The notes beneath the pieces were generated by a model that saw only the letters and a list, made by a program, of their open reading frames with translations, was not told the DNA's origin and did no database searches. From positions 1 to 7,730 of the forward strand of contig JAFGKV010000219.1 in NCBI GenBank assembly GCA_016928395.1: 7,730 nucleotides of DNA. The letters are read 5' to 3'. The DNA is from Candidatus Fermentibacterota bacterium. Lineage in GTDB: Bacteria > JAFGKV01. Numbering within the stretch: the first letter of the stretch is position 1; each line of letters starts with the position of its first letter. This document shows, piece by piece, positions 1 through 4,396 of the stretch. A program made the position numbers and the translations under genes.

Positions 1-10
1 GAGTACAGCC

Positions 11-59
11 GGCAGTTGGCTCTCGGCTCTCAGCCCACTCCTTTCTTCTCACTTCTCAC
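11..59. repeat. Heptamer tandem array, composite element copy A
   Basis: Seven consecutive 7-base blocks read GGCAGTT, GGCTCTC, GGCTCTC, AGCCCAC, TCCTTTC, TTCTCAC, TTCTCAC. The phase is kept although the unit drifts from GGCTCTC to TTCTCAC. The same progression occurs at 2193-2235. Positions 1-31 align without gaps to 2176-2206 with 23 of 31 identities, so the window opens inside a copy of the composite element. No coding potential is apparent. Confidence 0.75.
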
Positions 60-67
60 CCAAGGGC

Positions 68-97
68 GCAATCGCAATCGCAATCGCTATCGCTATC
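68..97. repeat. Hexamer tandem array, composite element copy A
   Basis: Five hexamers: GCAATC three times, then GCTATC twice. A reading frame through them gives only a monotonous Ala-Ile dipeptide run on the minus strand, which I regard as a repeat artefact and not a protein. The array follows the heptamer array by 8 bases, the same order as in the copy at 2193-2273. Confidence 0.8.
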
Positions 98-146
98 GGA
101 GCCGCAGCTCCGAGTACGAGGTCAGGATGTACTCTCAAACAAGTGC

Positions 147-204
147 GGCCTCTGAGGACGCCGGGCTCCCTCAGAATTCTCAAGGGTGAGAGTATGCGGC
201 GCAG
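147..204. repeat. Hairpin block, copy 1 (composite element copy B)
   Basis: This 58-base block aligns without gaps to 2133-2190 with 42 of 58 identities, and 28 of 34 over the right part. It contains a 7-bp hairpin: ATTCTCA (176-182), loop AGGG, TGAGAGT (187-193), with one T-G wobble. The stem is identical in the second copy, while the loop there is GGGT. A further inverted pair, TACTCTCA at 130-137 and TGAGAGTA at 187-194, could compete with this stem. In the other copies this block directly precedes the heptamer array; here that array is missing. Confidence 0.7.
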
Positions 205-251
205 CGGGCGCGTAGGCGCGGCGTCACCCACGAATGCTCGCCCTGCTGTTC

Positions 252-324
252 GCGACTGACGTCGCTCCTACATTCTACGTCCACGGCGCTGTTGCCTCGT
301 AGGGGCGATCGTCCCTGGTCGCCC
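252..324. repeat. Nested inverted repeats
   Basis: Three pairings are visible. GCGAC (252-256) pairs with GTCGC (261-265) around a 4-base loop. TCGCTCCTAC (262-271) pairs with GTAGGGGCGA (299-308) with one T-G wobble. GGGCGATC (303-310) pairs with GGTCGCCC (317-324), also with one wobble, around a 6-base loop. The second and third pairings share bases 303-308 and are mutually exclusive. No T-tract follows, so this is not a standard intrinsic terminator. It occupies the place where a heptamer array would be expected in the composite element. Confidence 0.5.
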
Positions 325-335
325 GCCGGTGGCTC

Positions 336-377
336 GGGGTCGGTATCGCTATCGGTATCGGTGTCGTTGTCGTAATC
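336..377. repeat. Hexamer tandem array, composite element copy B
   Basis: Seven hexamers of form GNNNTC: GGGGTC, GGTATC, GCTATC, GGTATC, GGTGTC, GTTGTC, GTAATC. The 15-base stretch TCGTTGTCGTAATCG is identical in the array at 2244-2273, and both arrays begin with GGTATC-GCTNTC. The shared order of variant units points to common descent and not independent slippage. Confidence 0.8.
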
Positions 378-429
378 GACGAGCTAGGGCAGTCGAGCGC
401 GGGGCCTTGGATTGGCGGAATGGGGGAAC

Positions 430-463
430 GATGGATGACTGGATGGATGAATGGAAGGATGGG
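430..463. repeat. GATG tetramer array, composite element copy B
   Basis: Imperfect tandem GATG/GATGGATGAA tract, about 52 bases downstream of the hexamer array. The copy at 2309-2353 has the same motif in the same order, about 35 bases after its hexamer array. It yields Asp-Trp-Met-rich translation on the plus strand, which I treat as artefact. Confidence 0.75.
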
Positions 464-489
464 GCGAGTGACTCAGGAGTGGCCGGGAT

Positions 490-1557
490 TCACCCTTCGG
501 CCTTGGGTCTGAAGCTCGGATTCTGAGACCCAGGAGGGGGTCGGGAGGACGCCCCACATCCAGCGGTGCGGGGCCCCGCACACCCCTCAAGAAGGAGGAA
601 GATGCACGCCGTGGGCCAAGTCTCGGGGCACACCCTCTGTGTCGTTTGCAGGCATCCCACGTGCTGCATGGTTTCCGGTGTGCTGAGGAGGTCATGCCGG
701 GCCAGGGGTAAGGACCACTGAAACTCGAAAGCCGAATAGGGCATCGAAGGATCGATATTCCATTCGGCCAGATGCGGCATGATCGTGGTGTCTGCAACCG
801 TCTGAAGTGCGGTTGCCAACGTTTCATCAAGCCCCGCCGTGAACGACAGCCCCACGGGGCTTTTCTGGAAGAAAGTGGCGTAGAATACACAGGCAGCCAA
901 ATAGGAGCCCGGAAGCGCCGGGTGATACTCATCCGGGTTGAACAGGACTTCCAGGGGGATCCCGCCATGGTAGGCGTTCTGCCATGCCACCCCGGCCGGC
1001 GCGACCGGGGTACCCAGGGAGTCGGCGAGGCACAGGTACGCAGTGGTCACCGAATCCTGCATGGCGTCATAGTCTTCGAACTCAGGGCTGGAGTAGCCGC
1101 CGAACGATTCAACCCACGGGCCGGTGTGATTGTGACCCCAGGTCATGTAGAGGACGGTGGTCGCGCACGGGGTGTGGGCGTGGGCGATAGAGTCCAGCGC
1201 CATGGCCCCCGGGAACATGAAGGTGTCACGCAAATAGGGGATGCAGGGGAACTGACTCTGCTCCTGGAGTACGACATAGTCCCACCCTCCAAGCTCCAGG
1301 AGCCCAAGGGACACGGGGTTCATCACGTGGGCATTGGGCGGATAGGACAGGGTGCACCCGCCGGGCGTGCTGGATGCGACGTTCAGAGTATCGCCCCCCT
1401 CTGTAGCCAAGTTCTGGACCAGAGAGGGGAGGTCGTTGAAATAGGTGTGGCTGTTGCCGAGGAATAGCACCGAGAGTGACTCGGCGCCCGCAGCAGCGCA
1501 GAGAGCCCACAAAGCGAACATAGTAGGGGAGAGAGATGGCCTGCCGGCAGCGAACAC
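490..1557 (-). CDS. Secreted SGNH/GDSL-like hydrolase
   Basis: Predicted exported hydrolase of the SGNH superfamily (esterase/lipase/acyl-hydrolase fold); substrate unknown. I chose the GTG at 1557 because GGAGG lies 4 bases upstream (1566-1562); this gives 355 aa. The first 25 residues then form a signal peptide: one Arg at 6, hydrophobic core MFALWALCAAA, likely cleavage after AGA. An internal ATG at 1521 has no ribosome binding site. The family core starts at once: SVLFLGNSHTYFNDLP carries the block I nucleophile Ser36, Gly-Gly of block II follows near 66-67, and NPDEYHPALPG carries the block V Asp209 and His212. The canonical block III GxND is not evident; VVLQEQS stands near that place, as in DUF4886-like proteins. 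The recognisable domain ends near residue 280 (AEWNIDP...FEFQ). The last 75 or so residues run through palindromic DNA and look like read-through, so the native C-terminus may be lost. Confidence 0.72.
   Translation of the reverse strand: MFAAGRPSLSPTMFALWALCAAAGAESLSVLFLGNSHTYFNDLPSLVQNLATEGGDTLNVASSTPGGCTLSYPPNAHVMNPVSLGLLELGGWDYVVLQEQSQFPCIPYLRDTFMFPGAMALDSIAHAHTPCATTVLYMTWGHNHTGPWVESFGGYSSPEFEDYDAMQDSVTTAYLCLADSLGTPVAPAGVAWQNAYHGGIPLEVLFNPDEYHPALPGSYLAACVFYATFFQKSPVGLSFTAGLDETLATALQTVADTTIMPHLAEWNIDPSMPYSAFEFQWSLPLARHDLLSTPETMQHVGCLQTTQRVCPETWPTACIFLLLEGCAGPRTAGCGASSRPPPGSQNPSFRPKAEG
502..534. repeat. Inverted repeat in the SGNH 3' end
   Basis: CTTGGGTCT (502-510) can pair with AGACCCAGG (526-534) over 9 bp with one T-G wobble, around a 15-base loop. 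It lies within the doubtful C-terminal extension of the SGNH reading frame and supports the view that this part is non-coding structured DNA. Confidence 0.5.
566..581. repeat. Perfect 16-bp GC palindrome
   Basis: GTGCGGGGCCCCGCAC is self-complementary over its full 16 bases. It lies inside the C-terminal extension of the SGNH reading frame, about 140 bases after the point where recognisable protein homology stops. It could be a protein-binding site, a cruciform, or the core of a terminator or repeat; no T-tract is adjacent on either strand. Confidence 0.6.
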
Positions 1558-1561
1558 GATA

Positions 1562-1566
1562 CCTCC
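1562..1566 (-). promoter_or_regulatory. Ribosome binding site for the SGNH gene
   Basis: GGAGG on the minus strand, 4 bases ahead of GTG at 1557. It decides the start: the downstream ATG at 1521 is preceded by a pyrimidine-rich stretch without any Shine-Dalgarno match, and starts further upstream add residues unlike a signal peptide. Confidence 0.55.
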
Positions 1567-1642
1567 GAATCGATGGAAGAAACCCTGCGGAGGGAGAATA
1601 CGTAGCGATACCCGGGAAAACAATGGTCCCCTTGAAGGCCCC

Positions 1643-1885
1643 GTGTGCAGAGTGGAGTTCGACATACTCCGCCGCAAGGGTACGAGGGCGTATCATCTTG
1701 ACTGGAATCCCCTCTCGCGGCGTTGGGATACTCTGCCGTGCGAGGGATGCGGCGTCATGTCGCCCGCCCATGTCGTGTGTGACGACCGGCTCCACCTGCT
1801 GTGCCGGGACTGTCTGAGCCCATGCCCGCGATGCGGCAAGGAGTACTGCCGGTCCTGCCACTCCAAGGCTTGCCCCCGTTGCTAG
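1643..1885 (+). pseudogene. Cysteine-rich zinc-ribbon C-terminal fragment
   Basis: Eighty residues from a GTG at 1643 to TAG at 1885. The first part is charged (FDILRRKGTRAYHLDWNPLSRRWD). The second holds a dense series of metal-binding pairs: CEGC at 33-36, a lone Cys at 46, CRDC at 54-57, CPRC at 61-64, CRSC at 69-72 and a terminal CPRC at 77-80, immediately followed by the stop. This regular spacing makes the plus strand coding and the opposite frames shadows. It looks like the C-terminal tail of a larger protein: the frame has no Shine-Dalgarno-supported start, and its 5' extension runs antisense into the SGNH gene. I do not recognise the family. I infer a 5'-truncated remnant left by a rearrangement; a functional small zinc protein starting at 1643 is the alternative. 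Confidence 0.5.
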
Positions 1886-1930
1886 GGTCATCTTCCGAGC
1901 AAGCCCTCTCCGACGAACCGGAACTACCGA

Positions 1931-1958
1931 TTGACCACTATTCTAATGCGAGAATAGT
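1931..1958 (+). promoter_or_regulatory. 8-bp hairpin overlapping a promoter-like pair
   Basis: ACTATTCT (1937-1944) and AGAATAGT (1951-1958) form a perfect 8-bp inverted repeat around the loop AATGCG. TTGACC at 1931-1936 followed after 16 bases by AATAGT (1953-1958) resembles sigma-70 boxes (5 of 6 and 4 of 6), and the inverted repeat would fall between and over them, as an operator does. No gene follows at a fitting distance, so it could equally be a weak stem-loop ending the zinc-ribbon fragment 50 bases upstream, though no T-run follows. Confidence 0.35.
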
Positions 1959-2079
1959 CCCCGAGGAGTGTGCCCGACGCGATTGATTCGGTCTGGCATC
2001 ATGCCGCGGACTCATGCGCCTCCCGCAGTATCGGCGGAGCATGTGGCCTGAGTGCATTGGAGCGAGGGGATGTTGGGGC

Positions 2080-2114
2080 AGAATCAAGAATCCAGTATTC
2101 AGAATGCAGAAGCC
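2080..2114. repeat. Heptamer tandem array (AGAATNC type)
   Basis: Five consecutive heptamers: AGAATCA, AGAATCC, AGTATTC, AGAATGC, AGAAGCC. The unit differs from the other heptamer arrays of the window but the period is the same. It sits 18 bases before the hairpin block of copy C and may be the first component of the composite element. Confidence 0.7.
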
Positions 2115-2132
2115 GGGTTCGGGGTGCAGTCG

Positions 2133-2190
2133 GGCCTCTGAGAGTACGATGCGCTTTCAGGATTCTCAGGGTTGAGAGTACGGGGCGCTG
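2133..2190. repeat. Hairpin block, copy 2 (composite element copy C)
   Basis: Partner of 147-204, 42 of 58 ungapped identities. The hairpin is ATTCTCA (2162-2168), loop GGGT, TGAGAGT (2173-2179). Both stem arms are unchanged relative to the first copy. The heptamer array starts two bases after the block. Confidence 0.7.
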
Positions 2191-2192
2191 GT

Positions 2193-2235
2193 GGCTATCG
2201 GCTGTCAGCTGTCAGCTCACTCCCTCACTCCTCAC
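2193..2235. repeat. Heptamer tandem array, composite element copy C
   Basis: GGCTATC, GGCTGTC, AGCTGTC, AGCTCAC, then TCCCTCAC (one extra base) and TCCTCAC. The drift from GGCTNTC to TCCTCAC mirrors the array at 11-59. Confidence 0.75.
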
Positions 2236-2243
2236 TCAGGGTA

Positions 2244-2273
2244 GGTATCGCTGTCGTTGTCGTAATCGTAGTC
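2244..2273. repeat. Hexamer tandem array, composite element copy C
   Basis: Five hexamers: GGTATC, GCTGTC, GTTGTC, GTAATC, GTAGTC. The run shares a 15-base identical stretch and the unit order with 336-377. Confidence 0.8.
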
Positions 2274-2308
2274 GTGGGTCGCCGAGCCGGGCGCTCGATT
2301 CCGGGATC

Positions 2309-2353
2309 TGGATGGATGAACGGAAGATTGGATGATTGGATGGATGGATGGAT
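2309..2353. repeat. GATG tetramer array, composite element copy C
   Basis: Imperfect GATG/GGAT tandem tract with an interrupting GAACGGAAGATT, ending in three clean GGAT repeats. It corresponds to 430-463 in copy B and closes the composite element. Confidence 0.75.
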
Positions 2354-2401
2354 ACAGATGAGGCCGGGTCATTGGCGATTCCGGCGCGAAGCTGATTGGA
2401 G

Positions 2402-2431
2402 TTGACCCGTGCGCCCGGTCCATGCCATCAT
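2402..2431 (+). promoter_or_regulatory. Possible promoter of the ClC gene
   Basis: TTGACC (2402-2407, 5 of 6 to the sigma-70 -35 box) is followed after 18 bases by CATCAT (2426-2431, 4 of 6 to the -10 box). Transcription would start near 2438 and give a leader of about 75 bases before the ATG at 2513. The match is modest, and the host's promoter consensus is unknown. Confidence 0.3.
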
Positions 2432-2512
2432 GGGTGCTCTCCGCGTCTGCTCCGGCCAGGCGGGGCTGTATCCTTCGAGGGCCGGTCTACACCTTGTCGG
2501 GAGACGCAGCGC

Positions 2513-4207
2513 ATGCGACGGTTCCGTGCAGTTCCTGCTTCCACTAGGCCGCTTCTTGTCATCGTGGTGTGCGCCACGGCCGCGGGTCTTTCCGCCGTGG
2601 CATTCATGCTCGCGACCCATGCTATATTCGCGGCGACCATGGAGCGCTTCGCCGAAGGCTCACTTGTGGGGTTCGCGTGGAAGTCACTCCTGACCATCAC
2701 TGTCTCGTCTCTGGCCGTTGGCCTCCTGCTGTACCGCATCAGCCCTCAGGCGGCCGGCAGCGGCATCCCTCAGCTCAAGGTCGCCTTCTGGAAGGATCTC
2801 GGGTTTCTGCCGTTCCGCATATCTCTCGTCAAGTTCGTGGCCGGAGCCCTGAGCATCGGCGGGGGATCGAGCCTGGGGCGCGAGGGTCCCTCCGCGTTCA
2901 TCGCGGGGGGGGTTGCCTCAGCCTTGGGAGGCCGGCTGGGGGTGTTCAAGGCCTCCCGGAGGGGCGTGACATCCGCCGGTTCTGCAGCCGGGCTTGCCGC
3001 GGCGTTTAACACACCCATGGCATCCATCGGCTTTCTCGTCGAGGAGATTATCGGTGACCTGAACACCCGGTACCTGGGCGGTGCTGCCTTGGCCGCAGTC
3101 ATGGGCGCGTTTGCTGTCCATGCGGTGATAGGGCCTCAGCCTTCCTTTCTCCTTCCGGTGGTACAGGCAAACACGTGGACGATGTACATGGTCGTGCCAG
3201 TGGTGGCCAGCCTGGCGGCACTCTTGGGTATCGCGTTCCAGCGAGCGACATTGCGCTGGCGCATGGTTTTTCGGGGGCAAACCAAAGTGCCTGCATGGGC
3301 TTTGCCCGTGTTTGGTGGCTGGATCACGTGGATCCTGGGCATCGCGGCCTTCCACGCCACGGGGCGCGTGGGCGTGTTCGGCCTCGGGTATCACGACCTG
3401 TCGGATGCCCTGACCGGCGCGGTGCCCTGGTCGGCTGCGGTGCTTCTGGTCCTGTGCAAGCTCGTGGCCACCGTGGCGTGCTATTCCGCAGGCGGATGCG
3501 GCGGCATTTTCGCCCCGACCTTGTTTCTGGGGGGGCTCACCGGCGCCGCGGTGGCAGGATTCGCCTCACTATCCCTTCCATTGGCCGAGGCCGATCAGAT
3601 CATCCTGGCCGCCGTCGGCATGAGCGCGTGTTTCGGCGCAGTTGTGCAGGCACCTCTCACTGCACTGCTCATCGTGTTCGAGATGACGCATCAGTTCCAG
3701 CTCGTGCCGGCCCTTATCATGGCGACCGTGATCTCCCAGGCCATTGCCCGTCGCGGAGGAGGGCACAACTTTTACGATGCTCTGCTGGAACAGGATGGCC
3801 ACGAGCTGATGAAGATCAAGCCTCCCAGAGACTTGGGAAGCTGGCGGAACCTCCCGGTCTCCGTAGTAGCGAACCGGCGGCCTGTAGCCATACCCGGGTT
3901 GGACCGCGAGGGGTTGCGGCGCCTGCTGGTGACAACACCCTACCAGAGCTATCCGGTGGAGCATGACGGGAAGCCGATTGGGATAGTGACGCGCAAAGCG
4001 ATCCAGCAGGCTGTGACCACGGGTTCCGAACCGCCCGTTGACCCCGTGGTCACCGTGTTTCCCGCCCAGACTATCCATGAGGCCTCGCAGCAGTTCATCC
4101 GCTCCACCCAGGGATTGATTGTCGTCGTTGACCCCGACTCAGGGCGCATGACAGGTATTCTCACCCTCCACGACTTGCTCCGTGCCCAGGCGGCCGTGCA
4201 GGAGTAG
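2513..4207 (+). CDS. ClC-type Cl-/H+ antiporter with CBS domains
   Basis: Membrane protein of the voltage-gated chloride channel (ClC) family, 564 aa, moving chloride and protons in opposite directions. The ATG at 2513 was chosen because GGGAGA lies about 8 bases upstream and membrane segment one follows at once; the open frame runs back to 2396 but those residues look random. Family signatures appear in order: GSGIP (82-86, chloride-coordinating Ser83), GREGP (122-126, gating Glu124), FNTPMASIGFLVEE (165-178), GGIFAP (330-335) and the Tyr421 region (NFYDALL). Glu124 and Glu178 match the external and internal proton glutamates (E148, E203) of the E. coli exchanger. With both present I predict an antiporter, not a channel. 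Two CBS motifs follow (about 443-505 and 508-560), ending in GILTLHDLLRAQ; CBS pairs commonly bind adenine nucleotides and gate the transporter. The gene stands alone and converges with the downstream gene. Confidence 0.93.
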   Translation: MRRFRAVPASTRPLLVIVVCATAAGLSAVAFMLATHAIFAATMERFAEGSLVGFAWKSLLTITVSSLAVGLLLYRISPQAAGSGIPQLKVAFWKDLGFLPFRISLVKFVAGALSIGGGSSLGREGPSAFIAGGVASALGGRLGVFKASRRGVTSAGSAAGLAAAFNTPMASIGFLVEEIIGDLNTRYLGGAALAAVMGAFAVHAVIGPQPSFLLPVVQANTWTMYMVVPVVASLAALLGIAFQRATLRWRMVFRGQTKVPAWALPVFGGWITWILGIAAFHATGRVGVFGLGYHDLSDALTGAVPWSAAVLLVLCKLVATVACYSAGGCGGIFAPTLFLGGLTGAAVAGFASLSLPLAEADQIILAAVGMSACFGAVVQAPLTALLIVFEMTHQFQLVPALIMATVISQAIARRGGGHNFYDALLEQDGHELMKIKPPRDLGSWRNLPVSVVANRRPVAIPGLDREGLRRLLVTTPYQSYPVEHDGKPIGIVTRKAIQQAVTTGSEPPVDPVVTVFPAQTIHEASQQFIRSTQGLIVVVDPDSGRMTGILTLHDLLRAQAAVQE

Positions 4208-4222
4208 GGGGCTCGCGCTGGC

Positions 4223-4280
4223 TGTCGCCACGCCGCTCTGTGGCGTGTAGAACGAACCAACCCGGCGACAGAGCGCCGGG
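4223..4280. repeat. Paired hairpins in the convergent spacer
   Basis: CACGCC (4229-4234) pairs with GGCGTG (4242-4247) around a 7-base loop; alternatively CGCCAC (4226-4231) pairs with GTGGCG (4240-4245). CCCGGCG (4261-4267) pairs perfectly with CGCCGGG (4274-4280) around ACAGAG. In addition CTGTCGCC (4223-4230) is complementary to GGCGACAG (4264-4271), so the two hairpins can exchange partners. Located just after the ClC stop and facing the stop of the acyl-CoA synthetase, they may serve as a bidirectional terminator, but no T-run follows on either strand. A dispersed palindromic repeat is the other possibility. Confidence 0.5.
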
Positions 4281-4343
4281 GCTACAGCAGTGGGGACCAC
4301 AACTGAAGGCGGGTCTGCCGCAGACCACTGATGAACCGACGAG

Positions 4344-4392
4344 TGCCTACTGCCTACTGCCTACTGGCTACTGCCGACTGCCGACTGCCTAC
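4344..4392. repeat. Heptamer tandem array, 7 x 7 bases
   Basis: Seven exact-length heptamers fill 49 bases: TGCCTAC three times, TGGCTAC, TGCCGAC twice, TGCCTAC. The array stops four bases before the stop codon of the acyl-CoA synthetase, so it lies wholly in the spacer between the convergent genes. Variation is confined to the third and fifth positions of the unit. Confidence 0.9.
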
Positions 4393-4396
4393 TTCT

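Larger units (their letters stand above)
1..489. other. Repeat-rich non-coding region
   Basis: No convincing gene is present up to the stop codon of the SGNH hydrolase at 490. The region holds the end of one copy of the composite repeat (1-97), the hairpin block of another (147-204), a stretch of nested inverted repeats (252-324), a hexamer array (336-377) and a GATG array (430-463). Open frames across it translate to low-complexity dipeptide, Arg-rich or Trp/Met-Asp-rich runs that follow the repeat period. Confidence 0.7.
1886..2512. other. Repeat-rich non-coding region
   Basis: No gene is convincing here. It holds an 8-bp hairpin (1937-1958), a heptamer array (2080-2114), the complete copy C of the composite repeat element (2133-2353) and the likely promoter and leader of the ClC gene (2400-2512). 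A 121-codon frame from GTG 1970 crosses three different tandem repeats and changes composition with each, so I reject it as a gene. Confidence 0.65.

Noticed and set aside
49-231. Minus-strand frame with an Ala-Ile repeat resembling a membrane segment
   Set aside because: The Ala-Ile run is only the translation of the GCNATC hexamer array.
66-378. CRISPR-like array suggested by several repeats at the left edge
   Set aside because: The repeats are 6-7 base tandem units without unique spacers, and no cas gene is present.
602-721. Plus-strand 39-codon frame (MHAVGQVSGH...) with AAGGAGG just upstream
   Set aside because: It is antisense to the doubtful SGNH tail, the Shine-Dalgarno to ATG spacing is short, and no recognisable motif is present beyond four Cys. 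Chance cannot be excluded.
1226-1891. Minus-strand frame whose start resembles a signal peptide (MTLATGASLGVAGPAVLLAASRAWAQ)
   Set aside because: It is antisense to the cysteine-rich frame, whose metal-binding pairs are much stronger evidence, and further on it is a shifted shadow of the SGNH gene.
1970-2335. Plus-strand 121-codon frame starting at GTG after the 1931-1958 hairpin
   Set aside because: The frame passes through three different tandem repeats and its composition changes with each of them, as expected of non-coding repeats.
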